Shown here one piece after another: positions 10,237 through 22,198 of a stretch of 64,000 nucleotides of DNA. This DNA comes from Cryptomeria japonica (lineage: Eukaryota; Streptophyta; Pinopsida; Cupressales; Cupressaceae): assembly GCF_030272615.1 (NCBI RefSeq), contig NC_081413.1, positions 448,364,538 through 448,428,537 on the forward strand, read 5' to 3'. Each line of letters begins with the position of its first letter. Position 1 is the first letter of the stretch. The notes beneath the pieces were generated by a model, which was not told where the DNA came from, did not search any database, and saw nothing but the letters and a program-made list of their open reading frames with translations. Both the position numbers and the translations under genes were made by a program.

Positions 10237-11881
10237 TGAACACAGAGTACCATTGAGAGGGGGGAAAATGAGTGGTTGCTAAACTTTTTGACCTTACAAG
10301 AAACTTCAGAATACCAGTTATTAACTTAAGCACTAAACAATCAAACTGGTGAAGAAGAAAGGAAAACCAAAGAGATCAATAACACAAATATAACCCACAA
10401 CACCAGATGTACGAGGAAAACCCAATATGGGAAAAAACTCAGTGAGAAAAGTTGTTGGAGACTACTGCTCCAATCTAACCTCACAAGTAAAACACTAGAT
10501 TACAAAGATTTAGAGCACCAACCCCTTCTGTTTTAGGGCACCAACCCAAGGAGCATCAACCCTTGCACCAAGCTCCAACTTGGTGATGTATATTGAAATA
10601 CAATTTAGATATAGTTAAGGCTTCTTGTTGCAAATGAATTCTGCAACTCTTGATCAAATATCCTGCTGTCGATTGATAGTCTTTTCTTCTCCACTAGATC
10701 TCACACTACCGGTTGTGAGATTACTATCTCTAATTCTTGGCCTCTATTATCACTCTCTCTCTCACACACAATCTCACTGCACACTATGTCACACTTGGAT
10801 GTTGCCTTTCTCTATCACACCTCACTGGTTCGCTTAACTATTGAACTACAGTTATATTGGTACGATTAAACCCTCTCACCGATTTGGTTGCTTACATACT
10901 CTACAACTTTCTTAGAGTGAATTCTAAGGCCAAAATTCTTCTCTATACTTAATCTCTCTTCTCTCTTTTTGTTCTCTTCAACATCATCTTACTTTGTCTC
11001 AAGCTCATATATTTAACATCATGATTTTCTGCCAAGAATGTATTCAAACACTGAGTGGTTAGGGTTTCCTTTACCTGACATAATCTTCAAGAAATATGAT
11101 CCAGTCTATCTTGGATCGATCACTTGTACTCTTGGGATGCATCTGTACACATTTCCCATTATCCAATGCATACTTGCTAAAGATAGCAATCACATACAAT
11201 ATTTCCTACCTTGAAATCTATCAACTCATAAAATGGTCAACTGTTTCCTTTTCAAGGTCTTCTTGCAATCGGATTTCTTTTGCATTGATCCAGGTGCCAA
11301 ATATTCCCTGATCTTCCTCTTTCATTCTTTCTTCCTCAAGCCACATCAGTTAGTTACAATCCCATGATTTGTGGTTGTTTCATTAATGTCGACTAGTTGT
11401 GTCAACAACCATGTCGATGGAGGCTTCACCGACCTCTGCATGTTTGCCACCTCAGCTCCACATGGCATCACAACGATCAATCACTTATCTCACCAACACA
11501 CAGTCAATTCATACTTGATCATTTAGCAAACTCATACGGGTACATCACTTTTCCGGTGAGACCTTCTTCTTCTGGTAACCGACAGTGTACACTACATCGG
11601 TAACACATCTTCACTTCCAATGGTTTATAATAACTTTAACATTCTTCATCTTCATCAAAAGCAGACAACCAACCTCTAGACGGTTGTATTGCTCGACCGG
11701 TTGTTACTCAACAAGTTAGTATACACACATTCTTCATCTGATTTATGTGTTACTGATAAGCCTTCATTCTGTCTACTCACTCTCATGTGAATTTCCATCA
11801 TACCAGTCACTCCTTCTTTCTTACTAGTGACCTTGCCAAACCAGTTGACATCAATGACAACTTAATGCCAAAATACCAACA
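10237..11881 (-). mobile_element. Element E (Sirevirus-like copia) 3' LTR, minus strand, about 1.65 kb
   Basis: Read on the minus strand, the LTR starts TGTTGGTATTTTGGCATT at 11881 and runs left to about 10237, where the purine run AGAGGGGGGAAAATGA (10255-10270) marks the C-rich U5 loop. The left terminus is degenerate (TGAACA instead of TGTTA..), so that edge is good to perhaps 10-20 bp. The LTR is CACA/CTCTCT-rich in its middle. It is followed on the right by polypurine boxes and then pol in the same orientation. Confidence 0.7.
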
Positions 11882-12009
11882 ATCTCCCCATTTGGCATTG
11901 ATGTCAACTTATCATAAGATACTTCATAATGGTACATTTCTCCCCCTTTGACATAATGAAAAATGGTATTGTACACCCCCCTTTGATCCATACTGAGCCC
12001 CCCCTTTGA
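11882..12009 (-). promoter_or_regulatory. Polypurine-tract array of element E
   Basis: Pyrimidine runs on the plus strand (purine on the coding strand) sit at 11884-11893, 11940-11953, 11977-11987 and 11998-12008, each ending in CTTTGG or CTTTGA. The first abuts the LTR. It is flanked by a perfect 13-bp inverted repeat, GTTGACATCAATG at 11844-11856 and CATTGATGTCAAC at 11896-11908. Confidence 0.75.
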
Positions 12010-12049
12010 CCGCTATCAACTCCTCTTGAGCCACATAAATCCTTCCTAG

Positions 12050-14072
12050 GTAGATGACATAACTCCCAACTTGTGTCAGAGGTACTCAAAAGTGCTTACT
12101 GGTAATGGTTTGGTGAAAATGTCTGCTACTTGTTCTTTGGTAGGGACATAATCCATCCTCACCTCCTATCCTTCGACCTTCTCTCTAAGAAAATGATACT
12201 TGATAGCAATGTGCTTTGTTTTGGAATGCATCACGAGATTCTTTGCTATGTTGATTCCACTCGAATTGTCACACCGGATGAGAATAGAATCAATGATGTC
12301 CACTTGTATATCCTTGAGGGTCTTCTTCATCCAAAGCACCTAAGAGCAGCATGTAGCAACATCAATGTATTCAACTTTAGCAGTAGATAGAGAGACTGAG
12401 TTATGCTTCTTGCTATGCCATGAGACCAACCGATCACCTAGAAAGAATACACCACCACTTTTGCTCTTCTGATCATCAATGCAACCTGCCCAATCAGCAT
12501 CAGTGTATGCTTCCAAGATAAAATCTCCTTGTTTAGGATACCATAATCCATAACTGAGTTTCCCTTGTAGGTACCTAGAGATTTTGCTTACAACATTCAT
12601 ACGTGACTGCTTGGTTGTAGCTACGAATCTGGCCACCATGCATACTACCTATATTATATCCAGTCTAGAAGCAGTTAGATGCAATAGAATGCATATCATG
12701 AATCTATATAAAGTCTGATCCACCACCGGTGATTCATCATTCTTGCTCAATTTATTGTCGGTCACCATGGGGGTACTTACTAGTTTACAATCTTCTAGTT
12801 AGAATTTCTTCAACATCTCCTTTGCATACTTGATTTGTGAGATAAAGATTCCCTTATCTTTCTATAATATCTACAACCCAAGGAATTATGAGAATTCACC
12901 AAGCATTGACATCTCAAATTCTGACTGCATCTGATCAGCAAATTCTTTGCAGAGGGTGTCCTTGTTGCCTCCAAAGATGATGTCATCTACATACACAACC
13001 ACAATGATCATGTGGTTCCCATATTTCTTTATGTATAGATTTCTATCAGCACTCCCCTTTTTGAATCCCTGCTCCTTTAGGTACTAATCTAATCTTGAAT
13101 ACCATGCTCTAGGAGCTTGCTTAAGGCCATACAGGGCCTTCTTCAACCAACGCACAAATGTTTCATCATCATGCAGTAGAAACCATTTTGGTTATTCCAT
13201 GTATACTTCTTCTTCCAAATTTCCATTTAGGAAGGCATATTTTACATCCATTTGATATATTTTATAGTCCTTGTAGGCAGACAAGGCTAGAAACATTCTA
13301 ATTGCTTCTATTCTAGCTACCGGTGCAAATGTTTCTTCAAAGTCAATCCCTTCTACTCGAGAGTATCCTTTGCACACTAGTCTAGATTTGTACCTAACAA
13401 TCTTACCTTATTCATTCATCTTATTCTGGTAGACCCATTTTGTGTCAATGATATTCTTGTCTTCTGGTCTAGGAACTAATTCTGAAGTCTTGTTCTTATC
13501 AATCTGTTGCAGTTCTTCTTCCATGGCATCCATCCGTTCTTGTCTTTTGTTGGCCTCATTAAATGTTTTGGGTTCAACTTCATTCATGAGGCAGAGGTTG
13601 ACTTGTTCATCATTTTGGGTAAGTCTTCTTCTAGTCTGCACACCATCACTCTTAATTCCCACAATTTGCTCTTCCAAGTGATTCAGCTGTACATACTGAT
13701 TAGGAGCCTTCTTTGATGCTTCCTCTAGTTCAAATTTTGACTGAGATTCATCATCTTCATCATCGGAATTATCATACTAGTTAACCTGTGGTTGACATCC
13801 TTTGTGCATATCCTCATCAACTTTTACATGCGCACTCTCAATGACTCTTCTTAGTCTTTTGTTGTAGCATCTATAGACCTTGTTGTTAGATGAGTACCCA
13901 AGGAAGATTCCCTCATCACTCATGGAGTTAAAACTTCCTAGACCATCAATATCTTTCTTGATAAATCACTTGCTTTTAAATACTTTTAAGTATTTGACTA
14001 ATGGCTTCCAATCATACCAAAACTCATAAGGTGTCATTCTATTGTTTGTTCTTAATTGAACCTGGTTCAAAG
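12050..14072 (-). pseudogene. Element E pol: integrase C-terminus, reverse transcriptase and RNase H (broken)
   Basis: Reading leftward: integrase end with MTPYEFWYDWKPLVKYLKVF and GIFLGYSSNNKVYRC (about 14050-13870); a linker (13677-13408, ending KWVYQNKMNE); RT with [20 protein letters not shown] (13380-13192); the RT catalytic block VVYVDDIIFGG near 12980 followed by QSEFEMSMLGEF, a wording typical of Sirevirus-type Ty1/copia; RNase H at 12639-12340 with YTDADWAGC and AKVEYIDVAT; and the usual pol end with DIFTKPLPVSTFEYL near 12100. Several in-frame stops (for example at about 13790, 13087 and 12860) show that it is dead. The gag, protease and integrase core are missing because the element is cut at 14073. 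Confidence 0.85.
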
Positions 14073-15900
14073 TGTAATACCCTAAAATTGGTGACCTAAA
14101 CCATGGGCCCCTAATCTCGACAGCATCACCAAGGTCCTAACCAAAGGCAATTAAATCAACTTTGAGCACATGATTAATTAATTCTTCAATCATTAAAAGT
14201 CACATGGCAAGTGAATTATTCTATATTAATTAAATATTTATTTAATTAATTAAATCATTCCAAGAAAATCATTTTGATCAATTATCCTATTTAATTTATT
14301 AAATATCCTAGCATATTTAATTAATTAATAAATTTGCCATTTAATCATAACAAAGGAATTAATTTATTACAAAAGAGGAATCAATATGCAAAGCAAGAGT
14401 TAAATTGAAAATAAGAGAGAAATCAAACTTGAGATATTATTTCTTCTTCTAAATTGAGATAACTTGAAATCAGATTCTAATTAATTGAATTATTAATCAT
14501 TCTCTAAAATTGAAACTCAAAGCTTTTGAGAAGAGAAGTTCAGTTGCATTGAAAAGACTTTTTTTCTTGAATAAATCAAAGAAATTGCATGGAATCACCT
14601 ATTTTCATCACAAGTGCATGGAATTAATTGAATTTTATCTCTAATGCAAACTCAAACTTATAATGTGAGTGTATTTCACTCAAACTATAATTGGAATCTA
14701 TCTCAAGATTAACTGAATCTGATTTCTCAATTATTTCAATTTGTTGCTCATAAAAAATGATTAACCCAAGTACACCTACATTGATCTATGAAATAGCCAA
14801 CTCAACCTATGAAGAACCTCAAGGCTTGGACAACATAACATAGGACCCTAATTGATCCTCCACTTCAAGTTCTTCTAGACCTAGGGGGGGACACCCTTTT
14901 GATGCATGAAATTAACTCATTACACACTTATGACAACATCAAACAACAAGCAGATAGATCATTTCACAAGCTCAACAAGTTAGGAAACACTACAGATTGG
15001 CTAGATCTGTACAAACAATAGGATGAAATAGAGCTTGGAAATAATAGAACACAAACCCCTAAACATAAAGGGAAAAAGATTTTCTTTAAATTGCATAAAT
15101 CTAAAACTATCCCCAAATCTGCAAGACCAGTACCTTGTTCATTGGGCAACAGAGTCACACAAAGAATTGCAAATGCGTATCCTAGTTACAAATTGGTTTT
15201 CCTTAAACAATATCCATGCATTAACACCTTATACTAATGCATTACTTGATTCATTCACAAAATTATCAAATCTGGGACACATTCCATTGTTTATGATTTA
15301 TTATAGAATTTAAACTCTTCACTGAAGAATGCCTACAAACAATCATACAATCTCCTTGAGATGACAAATTATAGCCTCCTTGAGGATTCAATTCATAACA
15401 GTGAAATACATGCACAAAGACAATAATGTGGGAAATTTACTCATGCCTGACACAAATAAGACATGCAACTAAAAAACCACATCTACAACAGTGCACTGTA
15501 ACCTCTATACCCTAAAAAGATCCATAAAATTTTAAACATTTGGGTCAAGCAATTCAGAATTGGAAGCCATGAAATCTAGAGCACTTCCTCCAAAATTTGG
15601 AAACCTTACAATTCAGAAGAAATTGGAATAAGAAGAGGAGGGAAAAAGATCAGATTTCATCAAAATTTGCCAAGTGTCTTCTTTTTCCTTAACTACAAAA
15701 ATATCTCCTTCCCGTGGAAATTACTCTCAAAATATCCCATATTTGTTGAAAATAACTGCATGATTCAATTTCTTATCCCAAGAACTTTCTGATGATATAT
15801 AATACTTGTCATTTCAGGCAAAAATAAACCTCTAGGCGAATTAATCCACTTTATGCAAGCCATCATTTAAATTTTTGAATTTTTTATATAGTTTCAACTA
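14073..15900 (+). mobile_element. Probable LTR start of an unidentified element inserted in E
   Basis: Element E coding sequence stops abruptly at 14072 and new sequence begins TGTAATACCCTAAAATTGG, a TG start as expected for an LTR. An AT-rich segment at about 14210-14330 (TTAATTAAATATTTATTTAA) resembles one in the Tat-element LTRs at about 40780-40880, suggesting a Ty3/gypsy LTR. I could not find the matching LTR end, a primer site or the other flank of E. The right boundary is arbitrary. No coding seen. Confidence 0.45.
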
Positions 15901-16589
15901 TATATTTAACTTTGACTTTTACCAATTTTTGGCTCGTGATGCCCTGCCACATGGTAGCTTGTGATTTGCTGATGGGGTCCATTGGGTGCCACCTGGGATG
16001 ACACCTCACCCTTTGCCACTTGTCCGCCTCGTCACTGCCATTGAACTACCACTGCAGTGCCACATGTATGCCACCTCATTGCCACATCAGCAAAACCCGT
16101 GAGCTGGACCTCTGCTTGGACCTGCAACCTGTATCCCATGTCATCTTTTGACATTTCACAATGGCTAATGGACATGCATCTTTGGCTCACAAAATCACGT
16201 GCACCGTCGGATCTTGCTGAACCTGCATGCTCTTTAACTCTTCACCATTTCGTGAAGCTTAACCGGTGAGCATCTCCACCCTGCAAAACAACGCACGTCG
16301 ATGGATCTCCTGAAACATGCTTGATCTTTAACCCATCCATTCTCTATAAAATTCACCTCGAGAACCATGCCTACATGGGTGGGGTCCTCCTGGTCACCAC
16401 TTGGCCTCCTTGGTCACCTCGAGAAGCACACTCATGCACGTGGGGTCTGCCTGGGCACCCAACCGACACATTGTGTCAAAAGCCTTCAAGGCTTTGACAC
16501 TATGGTAATGTGGAGTGTTGTATTTAAATACTCAAAAATTCCTCTGCCCAGCAAATGTGGGATTAATGCATTTGCTTGAAAATGCATTT
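15901..16589. repeat. Non-coding, with two units of the 4290-5460 repeat type
   Basis: At about 16140-16335 two units repeat the order 'gcatctttggctcac', 'accgtcggatc', then 'caccatttcgtgaagctta', 'caaaacaacgcacgtcgatg' and 'gatc', as in the 4290-5460 field. The flanks are GC-richer than the surroundings (for example 16370-16480). No gene seen. Confidence 0.5.
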
Positions 16590-17540
16590 TCTGAGTGTTC
16601 CTGAGAGTTTTAGTGGCATTTTGCTGAAGGTTCTTTGCCTTTTTGTTCCTTGGCGTGCCACAGGAGGGAGTTTGGAAAGATTTACACCTGCCAATATGCA
16701 TTTTCTTGAAATTTTTTAAAATGCCTCTCCAAACACTACACAGATCTGCATTAATTTCAAAGTTTAATGGGCTTTCTTCATTGCCACGCTGCTGCTAGAG
16801 TTTATGTTTGTCTTGGCTACCACCATGTCGGAAGGGGAAGTTCCAAGCTTTTAACCTACTACTTGCATTCGCTTTAAAAGATTTTAAAGCCCCTTTTTAC
16901 TAGCTATGTGCCACAGGCAGGGAGGTCTGGCAAAGGAACCTCACTTTACACATTCCATTGCATTTTCTTTGAAGTTTAATCTGCTCCAACCAAATAGGGA
17001 GGAAAATATGGCATTCAAATCTGCCAAGTGAATTTGTATTTATTTGAAAGTTTATTCTTGGCTGCTACCATGCGGGAAGGGGCTTTAAGCTTTGCACCTA
17101 TCAATGGCATTGTTGGAGTTTCTTGATTTTATGCCACTTCAATTTACTGGCACGTGAAGGGAGGGTGCTGGTAGAGGGTATGTGCTTTGGCTTCACCTTG
17201 CAGATTTCATTTGTTGAAAATTGAATGCCCCTTCACTTGCTTGAAAGTTTTCAATGCACTCCCCAGCCACTGTAGAGGAGATTAGATGGTTTGTAGCTGC
17301 CAAAATGCACTTGCTTAATACCTTTAAACTTTCCAAACCACACCACATGGGGGGTCTTTGGTATTTGATTTTAAAGTTTGATGCCTTTCTAGAATACCAT
17401 GTTGCCTGTGAAGGGAGGAGTTTTTGGCATTACGCCTACCAAATTGCAATTTGCCTGGAGTTTCTAAAGCCTTTTCAATGTCAAATCGGGAGGTTTATTT
17501 GTTGGTATTACACCTAACAATGGAATTTGGAGGGCTCTTT
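16590..17540 (+). repeat. Diverged tandem-repeat field, about 8-10 units of roughly 70-130 bp
   Basis: Units recur with the blocks 'gccaccatg', 'gggaagggag' + 'tttgg', 'cacctaccaa', 'tgcatttgcttgaa' and 'gttttaaagcc'. Recognisable units start near 16655, 16820, 16915, 16995, 17070, 17150, 17260, 17345, 17400 and 17475. Divergence is strong and spacing irregular. There is no sustained open frame across units. Confidence 0.5.
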
Positions 17541-19500
17541 TAAATCCTTTTCTTCCATTCAAAACATTCAATCCAAATGCCACCGTAGCCCTTGTTCTCT
17601 TGAAAAACATATTCAGTGCATTCGTTTGAATTGGGAAGGCATCCATCTGTTTCAACATTTTATCTATGGGATAATAGGCATCCTGGAACATATAATCTGC
17701 TTCATTCCTCATGAACTCCTTAATACTTAAATCATATAACATATGATTTAAAAAAAAGCAATTTAAACCTTGCCTGAAAAGATGCATGAAGCGGCAAGCT
17801 AGGTCGGGCCCCAAAGTGGGTCCGGCTAAAAAAAAATTGTTTTCATGCAACTAACCTTCGAAATACCTCAGAAATATTAAAAATACCTCTGGAATCGATC
17901 GACACCATTTTTCGATCATCAAATCGAGTTTTGCAACTTTCGGGCAGTTGCGCCACATTTTTCGCATTTAATCGTGAAGACTTAATTTTCAAACTAGTCA
18001 AAACACCTTTTTGGACCTCACCATCTGACAGGCATGTACTCTGATATACAAACATGAACTCTAACAAATGGTTTCTCAAGAAGAATCCTGAGAGAAGAGA
18101 TATTAATGGTCAAAAATGACCAACTAGCTTTGTCAACACTGCGGACCTGATGAAGGCAATGCGCAAGCAACCCATGATGCCTATCTTAAAAATATCAAAC
18201 AATCTCCATAGACCTTCAAATCTGAGGCATAGGTACCTTGAAGTATATATCAAAACTTTGAATTCTCAGTTTGACCAAAAGGCTAACTGGGTGCAAATGG
18301 TGCACTCATGAAAATAGCAACTTTAACTGATACGACAATGATAATACGAATCACTGAAACAGATGGCCTAAGAAACCCTTTTGAAAACCGATCAAACGGA
18401 TTGGCAGGAGCTTGAAACTTGAAACATATCTTTTAATTTATACCAATAATAGCCTGAAAGAAACATTCTAACATGACACTCACTGAGGCAACTTTTACAC
18501 TTATGCAAAAACAGGGTTTTGACTAGCTGCTGAAACAAGGACTTGTCAAACAACACAAACTGCAAACAGATTGAACTTGCAAACTGAGAAAATGGATTCA
18601 CAAAGACTTTAAATTTTGCATGGAGGCTCACATTTATGCATCGAACTCAATCCATTTTCAATTTCAATATGATGATCAATAGGGCAAAAGATATAGGAGC
18701 TCAAAGTAGGCTACTTAATAAAATTTGCATATGTGCCTAAAATGTACTTTTAGCTCACCCCTTGAAATGGGTACCTGATAAACTGATCCAAACTGAAAAA
18801 TAAAAGTTGCAACACACTTCATAGGCCAAATGAAAATTGTAGGACACATTTCCCAAGCCTTACCCTTTGAAAATCAACTGGCTCCATTTACCCTCTCTCT
18901 AACTAGGCCATTCAAACCGTCTCATTTTATAATCATTTGGAAATACAAAGAAATTTTTTGAAATGGGCCTCTCAGATTCACTCCAATTTAATGAGTCCCA
19001 ACACAATTATCTTAAATTGTGCTCTTTTTTTAATAATCTCAACCGCTCATTGCTAATTGGTCTTGACCATTGGTCTCTCTTTAGATTCTCTATAAATTCA
19101 GCCTTCATCTCTCATTCAAAACACCTTGGAGATTTATTGTTATTATAAAGTTGTTTTGCTCTGGAGTCATTGAATATATTGTGCTTTCTTTTTTGATACT
19201 ATTGCATCTTAGTTTATCTTTTTGCATATTTAGTTGAATTATGATTACTTGAATTCATATAGATTACTATTCATCCATCTAGCATAATCTTGCATCCATG
19301 TATCTTAATATCATGCTTATATAGATTAAATCCTTCATCTTGTTGTAGTCTAGTCACTGGTATTGCTTATACAAATATGAGAGCAAGTCTATACTCACAT
19401 CTTTTAGAAGGAAATTGGTCAATTTGTGATGGTTTTATTATTCATGCTTATATCTGTCTAACCATACATGTAATGACTTAATTGAAGTGTTGTGTCGTAC
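17541..19500. other. Non-coding stretch
   Basis: No coding sequence, RNA gene or repeat that I can support. A TATA-like motif (CTCTATAAATTCAGCC at about 19087-19102) is followed by a pyrimidine-rich stretch, as in many plant LTR promoters, but the LTR boundaries are not visible. Confidence 0.35.
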
Positions 19501-21080
19501 AAGTTTTCCCACAGTCCTAATGACAAACTGTAGGTATCATATGGTCTCGTATGAATTATCATATGGCTTGGTGATAACTGTCATACGGTATTCTATATTT
19601 TTGTTCAAAAGCAAACTGCATTCTTTAGGTTCTTTATTGGATTTTGATCATACTAATGCTGACCCTAGCTTGTTGTCTATTTTCCTGATAAATTTACACA
19701 ACCTAATTAGTTTTTGCAGAACTCTTGTCAAAGAATATGTTTGTCAAACAAAGACAATATGACTATTGATTCATTGTCTTTGCAGGTTGCCTGAGCAGAT
19801 TAAAGTAAACATCGTGTATTCTTTAAATTTATTTTTAGGCACGTAAATTGCTATCTGGTTAATGAACAAATCTATCTTTTGTGTTTTAAGAAAATTTTGA
19901 GAGGTAGGAGAGTATGCTCTTGTCTACACAAATAATCAGAAATCCAGACCCTTAAGGCTTTTTCTAAGTTTGAGATTTGTGTACCTTTAGCGGGCCTGTC
20001 ATAGTGGAAAAAAGTAATCACCCTATGAGAACAACCCAATTGAGTACAACTAGACCTAGGCATTCCAACTCACTCTAATAAATAGGCCTCTAGTTGATTA
20101 AAGTCTCAGAGGATGGAATTATTTGAGTTTTCTCTTTGAGATCTCTCATATTGAGCATTTTGTAGGGCCTCGCAGTCTCAATCATGTTTATGTGACTACA
20201 ACTTATTTCGGTACCTTGTCGAGCTATAGGCCTCAATCATTCTTGCATGACTTCAAGGGGTAATTTTTAATGGAATTCCTAACTAATAACTATAAGATAG
20301 AGGCTACCCGGTTCACCTCCGAAAGGGGGGATAATATTTGTACAAGAGAGATAGTAACTCTCCCAAGATACTTGCTATTTTGTGTCGCCATTAGCATTTG
20401 GAGTCGGCTAATACGACATTGAGAATCCATTGCATGAGACTTAGCGGTCGTATTCTGATTGGCTATTGGGTGTGTACCTGAGTATGCAAGCAAAGGTTTT
20501 CTTCTCTCACCAATTTCCATAGGGTTAGTGTGATGTGATTGAAGTCATTATATATATTACATGTTTACTATGTTTTCATCCCTGAAACTGAAACTAGAAT
20601 ACCAAAACTGGAGAAAATAATAAACAACTCAGTGGTCAAAACTCTATCCATATCACAAACTAGTCTACATCAGCTATCAAAAACTCAGTCCATCTCAAAA
20701 CTGGTCATCGTCAGTCATTGAAAACTCTATCTGTCAGAATCTCATCTTTGTCCAGTAAATTGTCATATGAGTCTTCTGAAATATCATCCTACTACCTACA
20801 GTTTGTCATAAGACATTTCATCAATCCTAACATTTTGTCATCTAAGCCTCTATTCTATGTCATACGAAATCTAATAAATTGTCATTCTAGTTAGGGAAGT
20901 GTCATCTGAGTCTCTATTTTGTGTCATACAAAAATATTCATATCCATCAGTTTATCATTTGAGGTATACCCACCTATCATACGAACCTAAGAAGCAACTT
21001 GTACGAAATATTGTTTTCATCATCCTAAAGCTATCAAACTATCATCTAGTCTTGTAAACCTTGTCATACGAATCTATGAT
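19501..21080 (+). repeat. Dispersed short motif field built on TGTCATACGA / TGTCATCTGAG
   Basis: Variants of TGTCATACGA, TCATATGG and GTCATCTGAGTC recur at about 19528-19605 and again at least ten times at 20755-21075 (for example 20759, 20811, 20835, 20860, 20905, 20930, 20978, 21043 and 21062). The spacing is irregular (20-60 bp). No gene is seen; stretches between clusters hold nothing that I recognise. Confidence 0.45.
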
Positions 21081-21342
21081 TTTGTTAGTCTAGAATAGTC
21101 AAAATTGCCTAAAAACAGTCTACAGCAAGCATAAAATTGGTTATCATCATCCTAAGCATAAACAAATCTAAATAGTGTACTTCTTTCATGGTGTTGCATG
21201 ATTTTTTCAATCATCTTTCAGCTAGTTCAATCAACCATTTATCAAACTTAAGTTACTTAGATAACATCTTACATAGGATAGATCGTTCCTAAAATTAGAC
21301 TGAGTCTTAGTCACTTCTCTTAAACCAAACTAGGTAACTTAG

Positions 21343-22127
21343 TGTTGGCATTGCACATTCTAATGGTAGTTAAATGTGATTGATGGTGTTGTCATTGATG
21401 GCAACCTTGCAATATTATGGCACCGGCAGGCACTAGCACCGACAGACTCTACACCGACAGATAGTTTACCGACAATGACAATAAAGTTTACCGGCATCCT
21501 AGCCGACAGGATTTTGATTATTATATTTTGTATTTAATTGTAATATCTTTTTGTAAGCCGATGTGGCATGTTGTAATTAGACTCATATATAATTATGAGA
21601 TCTTGTAGATCATTTTGTGCGACACATTATAGAGAACAGATATGATGGACATGTAGAGTGAATATTAAGGAAGATTTTGTAGAAGGGTTTATGGTTATTA
21701 TATGAGCTTAAATCGGTACAAAACCTGACATAGCAGATGCTTTTTGTAGCAGTACATTATATTGGATTCTCATAATCCATTTTGTAAGTCAGTGTGACTT
21801 CCTTTTGTAATCGAGCAGTGAGCTCTAGGCAGTTGGCCTTCCTGCATGTGCAGGCCCCTCTTGTAAGTAATATCCATTCATTTCCCAGTGAGTGAATATT
21901 GTGGGTCACAAATCCCACCGAGGTTTTTCCCACATGGGGTTTCCTCGCTAAACATCTTGTGTTATGGTGTGTTTTCTATGTTGTCTTAATTGTTCATATT
22001 TACTGCATTAATTCATGTTTACTGATACATTGTTTTGGAGTGAAAAATACTTAATAAGATAAGAAAGTCTGTAAACTGGTTGGATACTGATTCACCCCCC
22101 CTCTCAGTATCCTTGGGAATTCTAACA
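21343..22127 (+). mobile_element. Element 1 5' LTR (785 bp)
   Basis: It starts TGTTGGCATTGCACA and ends GGAATTCTAACA, directly before the primer site. It matches 28793-29550 over its length. It contains a TATA-like TATATAAT at about 21586-21593 and the U5 hairpin GGATACTGA / TCAGTATCC (22082-22090 and 22104-22112) around a 13-nt C-rich loop. Confidence 0.9.
21586..21593 (+). promoter_or_regulatory. TATA-like box in the element 1 5' LTR
   Basis: TATATAAT sits about 540 bp before the LTR end, at the position equivalent to the TATATAAG of the element C LTRs. Inferred promoter of the element transcript. Confidence 0.4.
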
Positions 22128-22128
22128 A

Positions 22129-22143
22129 TTGGTATTAGAGCCT
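22129..22143 (+). promoter_or_regulatory. Primer-binding site of element 1
   Basis: TTGGTATTAGAGCC lies one to two bases after the LTR end. It matches the copia initiator-tRNA-Met primer site TGGTATCAGAGC except for one C-to-T change, which element C shares. Confidence 0.8.
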
Positions 22144-22198
22144 GGTCCTCTATTTTCAAAAGCATAACAGCTTGAGGAAGATTCTGACACTGGTACAG

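Noticed and set aside
10625-11603. Short plus-strand frames at 10625-10837, 11096-11311 and 11397-11603
   Set aside because: They fall within the LTR of element E on the non-coding strand and show no protein motif.
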